Shown here: positions 24,011-33,390 of the stretch, piece after piece | How positions within the stretch are numbered: position 1 is the first letter of the stretch | How the letters are laid out: the number at the start of each line of letters is the position of its first letter | Source: Acheta domesticus | Taxonomy: Eukaryota > Arthropoda > Insecta > Orthoptera > Gryllidae | DNA: 64,000 bases | NCBI GenBank assembly: GCA_031308135.1 | Contig: JAHLJT010009419.1 | Span: 187,241,829 to 187,305,828 of the forward strand | Direction of reading: 5' to 3' | Notes under the pieces: generated by a model | What the model was told of the DNA's origin: nothing | Databases searched by the model: none | The model's input: the letters and a program-made list of their open reading frames with translations, nothing else | Made by a program: the position numbers and the translations under genes

Positions 24011-24600
24011 CCGTCGCGCCGCGCCTCACCCGCTTGTTCCAATTCATCAGCGTTTATGCGCGAGCGGAAGGATCTCATCAGCGCGCAGCCACCTCGCGGA
24101 TCCGCCAGTGGGCGCGGCGCGGCGCGGGCCGGGCCGGGCGGCGTCTTTCTACATCCGGCGCAATATAAAATTCCATCAGACGCGCGGAGGGGGTGCATCA
24201 ACATAATGGCGGAACGGGCGGCCGGCCGGCCCGCCGGCCGAGCGGCCGGGCGACCAACGTCCTTGTGCCCGCCCCCCCTACCCACGCGGACGCTTCGCGC
24301 CTAGGCGCCATCTCCATTGCTAATTTAATAGACGTCATAAATTGCGTGGCGCCCCGGGCGAAGCGTTTCTTGTGGCGAGTCTCCGCTTCGCGACCCGATG
24401 CCGTTGCCGACCGGTCAATTTATGCGCAATTGGGCGCCGGTGCTTCTTCTGCCGCGAGGGTGGAGGCGGCGGTGGCGGTGGCGGCGGCGCCCGCCGCGCA
24501 CTCTCCAGACCCCGCGGGAGATTAAGCAGGGGCTGCTCTGCTGGATGGGACTAGACGTTAGACACAGCCATCGCCTTCGATGGCAGCGCTAACGGCAAAC
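24010..24600. promoter_or_regulatory. CpG island with AT-rich homeodomain-type cores
   Basis: Strongly CpG-rich unique sequence interrupted by short AT-rich motifs: CTAATTTAATAG and GTCATAAATTGCG (24320-24345), and GGTCAATTTATGCGCAATTG (24413-24432). Such AT cores in CpG islands are common in conserved noncoding DNA near developmental regulators. I see no clear coding exon; Ala/Arg/Gly frames follow base composition. Confidence 0.4.
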
Positions 24601-25270
24601 GGGCAAACTACCCGCGAGCGTAATGGCGTCTTCTACTAACTAGTACATTAAGGTATTAGTTGACGTTTCGGTACACATGTCCAAGTTGGTGGCGAAGTTT
24701 CGATCTTTGGCCTACGTGATTACCATTAAATATCGCGTCTTCTGTGCCAAAATTATTTGTTGTACAATTTTTGTTGTACATTATTTGTTGTTGGTTAGAA
24801 AAGGAGAGAAACAAAACAAGATGATTATTTTAGTCATCTATCACTAAAAGAAAAGGAACTTTAGGTCTTTAAACCCAAACCAATTCTACGACACAATTAT
24901 ATAAACAATAATTTTGATTGATCTACATGATTATCTACCGCATCTTACTTGAAAAAATAGATTCCCGTCAGGAATCTACCACCGAGATTGGAGTTAACAA
25001 CTTGTCCTGCTATTGGTTTGACCATTTTTCGGCTACACCATCGCTACCGTGAGACGACACAAGCCTAACATGGTCATTTAAGCCGATAGCTGCCCCTAAC
25101 GGATAGTGACGGATGAGAGGCGGACGACAGTTCGGACAGCAGAGTACCAGAGGAGGATGAGCAGATACGAAGCGCAGTAATTGCTAGTTACACTAGAGAG
25201 TGTGTGGGTGACGGCAATTCTGGATACAACCTGGTGTTGATTCGTTGGGAAAGTGGGGTGGCGTTCAACG
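24601..25270. other. Unannotated DNA, no gene seen
   Basis: AT-rich to 25000, then a moderately GC-rich stretch without a recognised frame or repeat up to the SINE cluster. Confidence 0.5.
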
Positions 25271-25274
25271 ACAG

Positions 25275-25680
25275 CGGCCATTAATCCTGCAGCGTTGCTG
25301 ATCGGGAGGACCTAGTGTTTGAGTTTCGACCGGGAGGATTTTCCAAGCTACCTTTAGAGCTACGTCGATTTCAGCCACTGCTCTGGAGGATAATTCTTGG
25401 GTTGGGTGCTCAGATTGGTTGGTTCCCATAGTTTCCCCCGCAAATCTAGGCGAATTCCAAAGCCTGGATTTCATACCCAGCAATTGAGCCAAAAACCACG
25501 CGTGACATTTTCTTCCTCATTCCTGTCCCCGCTTCTCTCCTACACTCACTTACCCTGTCCCCTCCTCCCCCCTTCAGTACCACACACGTCGAGAGATCAG
25601 CACGTGTCCGGGCTGAGGCCGTACCACTTTGGGGAAAATACCTAGAGCGATATATCCTGCAAGCCGCAGTGTATGTCACT
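25275..25680 (+). mobile_element. SINE A copy, diverged variant
   Basis: Sense orientation. It shows a GGGAGGACCTAGTGTTTGAG head remnant, the GGAGGATAATTCTTGG block, then CACACGTCGAGAGATCAG and GTCCGGGCTGAGGCCGTACC. The tail is a variant (ATCCTGCAAGCCGCAGTGTATGTCACT) shared with the 26.94 kb copy, which suggests a subfamily. The next SINE A starts a few bases downstream. Confidence 0.65.
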
Positions 25681-25689
25681 AGAAGAGGT

Positions 25690-26235
25690 GCCTCAGGGCA
25701 TCAACTGGTGTCACTGCAGTGCCTGTGACCAGGAGAACCAATTTCCGCGCCCCGAGGGTAGCAACTATTTTCGACACTAGCTGGTCAGCTGGAACGACTT
25801 CAGCCGCAATCCGGAGGAAAATTCTAAGAGCAGGCTCCTCTGATCGGTAGGTGTCCTGTGGTCTCATCGGCTCACATCAGGCGGATGCCGGAGCAGCAAC
25901 CTAGCAAATGGGCCACATAATCGTGATCTTTCCTTCCTCTTCCTTGCCCTATCCTCACCCCTTACTTATACGCACTTGCAATAACTTACACTACACTACT
26001 ACACATCCAGGGGGAACGGTCGGGAGTTTAGAGCTTGTCCGGGCTTGGACGGTGCCCCGCTGGCGGGAGATACCTGGTGGAGGGGAAAACCCCCTAGCCG
26101 ACGGTTGGTCGGCGCCGGATTTCGCCATCCAGCGGGGAAAGATCACTGCTACCTCCAGAGGAGAACACATGCACTACTCTTACGGGGCAGCTAAAGGTAG
26201 CAGTTGACGCGCCCGGAATCGCAAACAATCAGTAA
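25690..26235 (+). mobile_element. SINE A copy, full length
   Basis: The best full-length sense copy, about 545 bases. The head is GGCATCAACTGGTGTCACTG; then come TTTTCGACACTAGCTGG, GGAGGAAAATTCTAAGAGCA and CTCTGATCGGTAGGTGTCC. The pyrimidine block is CTTTCCTTCCTCTTCC and later blocks are CTATCCTCACC, CGGGAGTTTAGAGCTTGTCC, CCCGCTGGCGGGAGATACC and CCATCCAGCGGGGAAAGATC. The tail is AGCAGTTGACGCGCCCGGAA. Its own B box is decayed (CCCGAGGG region). It is useful as a consensus seed. Confidence 0.9.
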
Positions 26236-26239
26236 TCAT

Positions 26240-26935
26240 TAGTCCGCGGATATTTAGGTTAAAACCTATTTTTTCTGGTTACCTTGTACTCAATGGGGCT
26301 TTATACTCATATGTACATTTTAGGTTTATTTGAACTAAAACCTATCAATTTTATAGCACCTAAATTAGCCTATTTCAACATTAATGCCTATTTGGGTCTA
26401 TTTTACTTTCAAAAACCTAAAATAAGACTAATTTATTTAATTTCTTTTGTCTGTGGTTTCTCTCAACTATTTTTCTTGTGTGTTGGCACAATATTGTAGA
26501 AAGGAATGATATTAATTAAATAATACTTTTAAAAACCTAAATAGCATTCGTCTGTAAAATTGTATCCCCTTGTCTCATTTTTTCCTCTTCTCCCATTTTG
26601 TCCTCTGTAAGCAAGCGAGAAATGAATATACAAGGCAAGGATCTTGGGATAAGTCTCCATCCACCACTTCCTGACTTCGTGAAAAAACCTCGTGAGTCTT
26701 AGTATTTTTGTGAGTAAGAATAATGGTAACTATAACAATTAAACTTGTTCGTAAATAGTATTATCGCAAAATATATAATACTGATTCTACATAATATTTA
26801 TCCATGCTTTTATCTTTGAGAAATATATGTTATAAATTATTTTTTTGCAAGTTTCCTATTCTTCGATATAAATGGCCTAACTGAGATGCTTAAAGAACCC
26901 ATTTTAGGCACTTAAAACGCATATTTTGAAACCTA
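26240..26935. other. AT-rich segment with recurring CCTA/TAGG motifs between two SINEs
   Basis: TTTAGGTTAAAACCTA, TTTTAGGTTT, AAAACCTA, GCACCTAAA, AAACCTAAA and similar strings recur through 26250-26935, often as inverted pairs. No transposase frame is visible. This may be a decayed DNA transposon with many short inverted motifs, bounded by SINE A copies. Confidence 0.4.
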
Positions 26936-26939
26936 ACAA

Positions 26940-27150
26940 TCGGCGGTCTAGTCATCATATATGTCGGGAGACCAGAAGGTGTCCGGGGTGGGGCCGTGTC
27001 CCATTGGGGGAGAAACCTGGAGTGAAATATCCTGCAAGCCGTGGTGTATGTCACTTCATGATGCAGCGAAGGAGGAACCCGCCGCCACGAGCAATATGGC
27101 TTGAACCGCACTCACGGAACTAACGATCCAAGTAGTTGACGCACCAGAAA
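26940..27150 (+). mobile_element. SINE A 3' half, variant subfamily
   Basis: It begins in the body (ATGTCGGGAGACCAG, GTCCGGGGTGGGGCCGTG) and carries ATCCTGCAAGCCGTGGTGTATGTCACT, like the 25.27-25.68 kb copy. It ends CAAGTAGTTGACGCACC, the family tail. The head is missing (5' truncation, as expected for LINE-mobilised SINEs). Confidence 0.75.
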
Positions 27151-27605
27151 ACAATACATTCTCGTTCCCTGGAAGGAGCGCGGTGTGGCCAGCCCTAGCC
27201 GCCGGGGATTCCCCCACAGAATGTGCAGAGCCCCCGTGAAGGCTCCCACAGATCGTCGCGGAATGTCCTCAACGGTAGTTTTGCGTCAGGTGTTGCCTTA
27301 TGAGCACGTGTAGACTTCCGGGGCAGGTGAGCGTCCCAGCGTTTTTTTCCGCGGCGGATTTTGTTTCGCGGTCCGACGTGTTATTTTTCGCTTTCGCTGA
27401 GTGTCGTTGTGGAAACTAACACAAAGGCTAGTAAGATGTCGAATAGTTTCAGCTCGCCAGTGAATCTGACACGACCGAACGGTCAGAAAAAATACTTCTA
27501 AACGTGTTTAGTAATTTAATTAACTTTAAATAACAATGAACTTCGAATTTTTTTCTTAAAATCTTGTACATTTAAGTAGTGAAAAGTTTCAATAGCTTTA
27601 TAATT
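27151..27605. other. Unannotated DNA, no gene seen
   Basis: A GC-richer patch at 27170-27440 without recognisable motifs is followed by AT-rich DNA leading into an (AT)n run. Confidence 0.45.

Positions 27606-27609
<4 letters not shown>

Positions 27610-27663
<54 letters not shown>
27610..27663. repeat. (AT)n microsatellite
   Basis: About 27 uninterrupted AT units. They directly precede the Tigger-like MITE, whose target site is TA. Confidence 0.98.
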
Positions 27664-27666
<3 letters not shown>

Positions 27667-27845
27667 TAAACCCTGGATAATACGAATTCCAAGGGAATAA
27701 AATAATAGGGTGTTCGTGTTATAAAATTTGATGTTAACCGATTTTTATATATCCTCATCACTACGTGTCTTTCTCGGGACCCAAATTTTGTTTGTTTTTA
27801 CGACGAATTCCGTGTTAAGCGACTTCGTGCTCACGAGGGTTTTGT
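27664..27845. mobile_element. Tigger/pogo-like MITE, second copy, in (TA)n
   Basis: The left end is CAGTAAACCCTGGATAATAC, and the right end in reverse complement starts CACAAAACCCTCGTGAGCAC. Internal GTGTTCGTGTTATAAAATTT and TTAAGCGACTTCGTGCT match the style of the 17.67 kb copy. It is inserted at the end of the (AT)n run, consistent with TA targeting. A CA repeat follows at 27849-27880. Confidence 0.5.
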
Positions 27846-27880
27846 GAATACACACACACACACAGACACACACACACACA

Positions 27881-28200
27881 TTCATCACGCACACTAAACA
27901 CACTAATTCAAAATTTCATCAGACACTGGCCATTCTAGTAAATTTAAAACCCTTTCTCGTTCTTTATGGCATCAAGGTATGAAATTATCCGTACATCTTT
28001 CTTTTTAGATAAAAAAACATGGAACCCCTTGTCTTCGTTTCCTTAAGAGATATTAACAATTTGAATGGAAAATTGTAAGCTAAAGAAGGTACGCATCGTA
28101 CCGTATGTGCTCAGAAAACGTATGAGTATCGGCATTTTCTATCTCGTGTATGAATAGAAAGCCAGCGCCTATTGTTTATCGGATGAGGAAAACTGTCACC
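27881..28200. other. AT-rich DNA, no gene seen
   Basis: No frame, repeat or transposon end was recognised. Confidence 0.5.
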
Positions 28201-28204
28201 AAAC

Positions 28205-28790
28205 TGCTGAGTCGCAATTGACGCTACGGTGCGAACGGACCCTCGAATTTCGTCGCCCGGTCTAGCGCAGATCTTTCCGCGGCGCACTCGCTGACGATCA
28301 TTCGCGCCAGTTTGTGAACGGACCCTCGAATTTCGTCGCCCTGGTCTAGCGCAGATCTTTCCTGCGCGCACTCGCTGACGATCATTCGCTGCCAGTTTGT
28401 GGGGGGCCTTGATGCTGCGATGCTTTATCTGCGCGGCACCTCCCGCGGTTTCAGAGGGCCTCGGCCCGCGCACTCACTCACCGCAAGAGGCAGAGGCGTC
28501 GGCGGGGAAGCGGGAAAATGCCAGATCTCCGGAATCTTCGCGCCAGGGAGGAGCACGCAGACAGCTCTCGTTATTTAATGTTCCGCTGTAATATCGGGCG
28601 CTTTCAGTTGCCGCTGAGTGGGATATTGCGGTCGTCTGAATTCTTAATGAGGCGAGCGGCGCGAAGCGGCGACGGACAGAGGCCCCATGAAGTGCTGCTG
28701 TCTCTCCGCTTTGCGCCGCCGGCTTCAGTGTCGCTGCTAATGGAGTGACGCTGGTCTCTCTACATTCGCAGAGTCGGGAGCAAGATCGCA
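28205..28790. promoter_or_regulatory. CpG island containing an 83-base tandem duplication
   Basis: Two copies of an 83-base unit start GAACGGACCCTCGAATTTCG at 28233 and 28316 and include TAGCGCAGATCTTTCC and CTCGCTGACGATCATTCGC. Further CpG-rich unique sequence follows to 28790 with CTCGTTATTTAATGTTCCGC and GAATTCTTAATGAGGCGAGC. The antisense Arg/Ala frame across the duplication repeats a peptide accordingly, but no domain is recognised. Candidate regulatory or promoter island. Confidence 0.45.
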
Positions 28791-30285
28791 GGAGATTTAG
28801 CGTAACGTTTAGCAGATAATGTTCGTGAACCCATCATCTACTGTAACTCATTATCCGATCTGTGCTGTTGTATGGTTTTGGTATGGATACGTTTTGTAAT
28901 ATAGATGACTTTGTGACCTATTGCTCGAACCAAATTGTTCAAAGTTGATTTTATGTCCAAATACGGAAAACTATGTAATGGGTGATAAACGAGTAGACTG
29001 CGAACAAATTATACAATAAATATCTTAACAAGCTTTGTTAAGATTGTAACAATTGTTCATTCTTTCGCAAAATGAACAATTTTCGAGTTCTAGCGTAGAT
29101 GGATGATTTGTAGAACTACTTAAATTGATGAACGGTTTCTAAAACAAGGAGTTCGTTCAATACCAAATTTTTTGCTTCTAAAAGTCTTGAACAAAAGAAA
29201 AGCATTAAGTTGGATTCTGTAAAGCCCCACAAACTGAAAAACTTATGAATATTGACATTGCAAAACTTCCAGTATTGCACCACATTAAACATGCAATCAT
29301 GTATGCACAATCGTTATGAAAAAATGTAATAAAAATATTATTTTTATTTACTTCAAAGATTATTAAGAACGAATTATCCAAATTTCCATAAGAATCTATG
29401 AAATATTGATAATCGGTTAACGAATAGTTTGAGTAGCAACATATACTATACATACCGTAATACGTAATTTGCTACTAGCTATTCGCCAAGTAATATAAAT
29501 TTGTTTTGACGAACGTGCATAGATTTTGATTGAAAATCGACACCATGTAATAGTTTCAAGAGGGAAAAGCAATTACATTTTGAGATTAATTGAAATTACC
29601 AACTTTTATTTTATTCATAATTGAATTAAATGGCTACTGGATGTACACTTTAAGCCTTTCAATCTCGCTTTTATCTCCTTTATAAAATCAACATACGTTA
29701 TGTACACGTCAATTCATGAAATTGTGGTTTTCGTTCTATATTGATTTGCATTGTTCATTAAAGCACGTTTTTCATGTATCACATATCTTCTTTGAATTTC
29801 TTTCAATGACAAATATTTGAGTCTTTAAGTATTCACATTTTTTTCTAAAATTACGCTCTTTTGTTTTTGTTTTAGAGGGCCTATTGACCAGAATTCCAAG
29901 TTTATTGGCTATTACAAATATCGAAGTGTATGCTGCGATATTTGTAACAACAACCGAACATCTCTAAACATCTGAAAATGGATGTTAAAATTTTACTGCC
30001 TCTGAGGAAGTTGTAAAGAATAAAACGAAGTATAGATTCTAATGAAACAATCTTTAATAAAACACTTTAAAATCATGTTTAACCATGATTCTTATTTCCT
30101 GTTCTACGTTTTGCTAGTTCATCAGAATATATTTGACAGCAGGTACGAGGTTTATGTCTCCAAATCCTATGAAGTTTATTAAATAAAAACCCTTCCAATA
30201 ATCTCTGGTGAGTATTTTAGATCACGAAGACTCAATTTAAATAGTCTAAATTAAAGTTCACTAATCACTACCAGTTTTAGATTGT
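28791..30285. other. AT-rich DNA, no gene seen
   Basis: Frames are under 85 codons on both strands and none is recognised. No tandem array is present. Confidence 0.55.
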
Positions 30286-30600
30286 TCACGTGCATATCAT
30301 TCTAGTTTTCGACGCACCTGGTCAACGAGCATCACAGCGTGGAAACATAGCTTATGAAAACGTACCGAGTCCAACGAACGAAACTTACTTTGGCATCCGA
30401 AATTCGAGTACGTCGTTCATTATCGCAAAACCAGACCGCATCCCCTTATTCCGAACGCGCTTTAATTATTACACCTGGACGGACATTAATATTTATACAA
30501 ATACTCCAGTTCTGCTTTGTAAATTCATAATTACGCGCGTGGTCCGTCTAGTAATAGCGTAATTAACTGGAAACAGACGACGGCCGCAGCACGTCCGTAT
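30286..30600. promoter_or_regulatory. Unique block rich in TAATTA-type homeodomain cores
   Basis: Moderate-GC unique sequence with CGCTTTAATTATTACACC (near 30459), GACATTAATATTTATAC, TTCATAATTACGCGCG (near 30523) and AGCGTAATTAACTGG. The 90-codon plus-strand frame is not recognised. Clustering of homeodomain-type sites next to a CpG island suggests an enhancer, by inference. Confidence 0.35.
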
Positions 30601-30990
30601 CACTGCCGGAGCGCATGCGCGTTACTAACGCAGCTGCGTGGGGGACGCGGCGGCGCGACTCTGCGTTAAACACTCGGGGGGGGGGCTGCGTGATATTCGG
30701 CTTTCCGCAAAAGTTCGCCGACTATCACTAATGTAATTTCACAGGAAAATTGAAAAATAATTCATGTAAAAAAAATCTATATATAAATGGCGGCGATCTG
30801 CCCCGCCCGTCGCGTGGGTGGGTGGGTGGGTGGGTCGAGCGCCGCCCGAGGGGCCCTGGGGAAGAGACGAATTAGCCCATCAGATGGAGCGCGAATTCAA
30901 TTTACGGGCGCGCGATGTCCGCTGCCAATCAGACGCCGCGCCGAACGGCGACGCTTGATGGCCGGCGCGCGGTGCGCAGTGCGCGTGCCC
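30600..30990. promoter_or_regulatory. CpG-rich core, left border of a 300-base tandem array
   Basis: GC/CpG-rich unique sequence with a G10 run (30676-30685), a (GGGT)n run near 30817, and ACGAATTAGCCCATCAGATG and GCGCGAATTCAATTTACGGG motifs. Its right end (GTGCGCGTGCCCGGGGAGAG) forms the start of the first unit of the adjoining tandem array. Confidence 0.4.
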
Positions 30991-32235
30991 GGGGAGAGCG
31001 CCGTGATCTCACAATAATCTTCTCGACAGCTAGCTCTCGGGAACTCGATATATCAGGGAGTCCTAAGTGAGAAATAAGAATGTACGAAATTCATAATTCG
31101 TTGTGTGATGTAAAACTGTCATTGTGGTAGTCGCCCATTCTATTAATTTATTATCATTAATTTTTCTTTTCTTATTTATTTTTCTTTTATTTCTTACTTT
31201 TTGTACTTTTCTTTATTTAATATTTTATTTCTTGTTTTTCTCTTTCTTTCTTTCTTACACAGGGAGTGTGCGCGGGGAAAGCGCCGTGATCTCGCAATAA
31301 TCTTCTCTGCAGCTAGCTTCCAGGATCTCGATGTACCGGGGAGTACTTAAGTGAGAAATGAGAATGTACGGAATTAAAAATTCATTATCTGCTGTAGAAA
31401 TGACAATTGCGGTCAGCCGCCCCTTCTATTAATTTATTATCATTAATTTTTTCTTTTCTTATTTATTTTTTCTTATTTCTTACTTTTTGTACTTTTTGTA
31501 TTTAATATTTTATTTCTTGTTTCTCTTTCTTCTTTCCTTTCATTTCCTTTTCATGTTCCAGTGTTTTACCTTTTTTCTACCTTTCCCGTGCAATACTCAG
31601 TGCGCGTGCGCGGGGTAAGGACCATGATCTCACAATATTCTCTAAAGCTAGCTTTCGGGATGTAAGATGTATAGTTTTTGTTAATGAGAAATAAGAATGT
31701 ACAAGATTCATAATTCGTTATGTGAATGCAGAAATGTCTGTAGTGTGGTAAGACACCCATTCTATCTATCATCTTTTTCTATTTACTTTTGTTTTATTTA
31801 TTTTATTCTTCCTTTTCTTTCTTTTCCTTTTTATTTTTTCTGTTTCTTGCTTTTCCATTTTCCGTTCATTTTCCATTTTTTGCCGTTTTTCCTTTCTTTC
31901 CCCGCGCAGTGCACAGCTGCACACTGCGCCTGCGCGGGTCAAGGACCATGATCTAACGAATAATTTCTCTACAGCTAGCTGCTGAGATCGCTAATTAAGT
32001 GAGAATAAGAATTACAGAATTTATAATTCGTTATGTGATTGCAGAGCTGACAAAATTGTTGAATGTCACTCCTTCTGTCTTCCTTTTTTCTTTTCCTGTA
32101 TTTATTTATTTTTATTTCTTTCTTATCCTTCCTTTACTTTATTTTCCTTTTTTCTTCTTTTTCTTCCGTTATTTCTTTCCTTTTCTTTCTTTCATTCCCC
32201 TTTTACTTTTTTCTTTTTCGTTATCCTCCTGATAT
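30976..32235 (+). repeat. Four-unit tandem array, period about 290-330
   Basis: Each unit begins with a GC-rich block (GTGCGCG..GGG, GATCTCACAATAAT or variants, ACAGCTAGCT). AAGTGAGAAATAAGAATGTA and TTCATAATTCGTTATGTG follow, then a T-rich tail of TTTCTTTTC/TTATTT. Units start near 30976, 31266, 31600 and 31915. Divergence increases to the right. No coding potential is visible. Confidence 0.88.
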
Positions 32236-32314
32236 TAAAGTGGCATGCCTTTTGCACGGGTTGGTGCAATACGAGCGCGTAACACATACCTTGTTAAGCA
32301 GGTTGCATCATTAA

Positions 32315-33068
32315 CCCGGCAGTAGGCGCGCCAAGTTTTGTAACAAATTGAGGCGCGCGGGGTGCCTCAATCGCCCCACAGTGAAAATGTCTAGAAAACA
32401 ATTAATAACAAACTATTTTATTTCTTTAATAAATACGTGTGTATTTCCAAGTATTTATAGGTAGTTTGGAAAAAATACAAATAAAATTTTAACTTTTAAT
32501 AATGTTCTTTTTGCAAACAACTTTCACAAAGCAGGAGCTCACGAATTTTCTCATCTCGTAGAGGATAGAATCTCTTCTGTGTCTAAAAAACAGTAAAAAA
32601 TATAATAATGTAAATAATATGATTTAAACATATTACAGAGTACAACATACATTACAATTTAAAGTAAATATACATACAAATATATTCACAATAATATAAA
32701 TATATTATAATCATATCATTAAAATATTTGTTACGAAAAAATATTCTCGAACAAAAGCACTTACCATGCATGAATATTTGATCATTAAACCTCTCACTGT
32801 GCCGTCCTGCTGAGATGTACTGCGAACAGCTTGGCAGGAAGCGATAACAAAAGTTGCGTGAGGTGACACGGTGCGTGCCATCGCCTTTGCGACGAAATTT
32901 CCAGGCAAGGAACAGGAAGCAGTTGAAAGAGAAGGAGTCCAGATATGTGCACAAAGCTATCCTCAAAAGGTACTGAGAAGCTCGTAAGATTATAAATACA
33001 ACTAAAAGTACAGTGAGCTCCGAAACAATTCTGGGGTGACTCAGGCACCCCGCGCGCCTACTGCCGGG
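32315..33068. mobile_element. piggyBac-like non-autonomous element (754 bases)
   Basis: It is flanked on both sides by TTAA (32311-32314 and 33069-33072), the hallmark piggyBac target duplication. The perfect terminal inverted repeats are CCCGGCAGTAGGCGCGC. A subterminal GCGCGCGGGGTGCCT motif follows at both ends, offset on the left by about 20 extra bases. The length is far below an autonomous element (about 2-3 kb). On the minus strand a short terminal coding exon may survive (separate entry). The right end lies 10 bases from the large TIR element. Confidence 0.85.
32496..32765 (-). pseudogene. Possible remnant of the transposase C-terminal exon
   Basis: On the minus strand a consensus donor (GTAAGT) follows position 32765. 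A pyrimidine tract plus AG precedes 32582, and a 28-codon frame then runs to a TAA at 32496 ending LLLCESCLQKEHY. Autonomous piggyBac transposases end in a Cys-rich domain with a similar LC..C...YH ending, so this may be its relic. The putative upstream exon lacks the rest of the expected cysteines. The assignment is tentative. Confidence 0.3.
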
Positions 33069-33225
33069 TTAAGCAGTTGACAAACGACAGAGATTCGCGA
33101 GAGACGACTCGCGAGATTCGACTGATTCGCGAGAGACGAGTTTATTTACAAATCCTCTAAGAAAATATCACGGTTTTGTACAGTTTTATAAGAAACCTTG
33201 GACATAAAATCCAGTACTGTCAGCT

Positions 33226-33227
<2 letters not shown>

Positions 33228-33284
<57 letters not shown>

Positions 33285-33285
33285 T
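33228..33285. repeat. (ATT)n, left side of the retrotransposon insertion
   Basis: An uninterrupted run of about 19 units lies between the inverted repeat segment and the 3' end of the minus-strand retrotransposon. Confidence 0.97.
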
Positions 33286-33390
33286 TTCTTTATTTTCCTC
33301 ATTTTTTGGTAATTAATATTATTAATTGTACAGATTTACAAAATCAAAGCACAATCAATATACAACATTTATGAAACATGAAACACTCAT

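Noticed and set aside
26240..26935. Insect telomeric TTAGG repeat remnant
   Set aside because: TAGG words are dispersed and in both orientations, not tandem TTAGG units.
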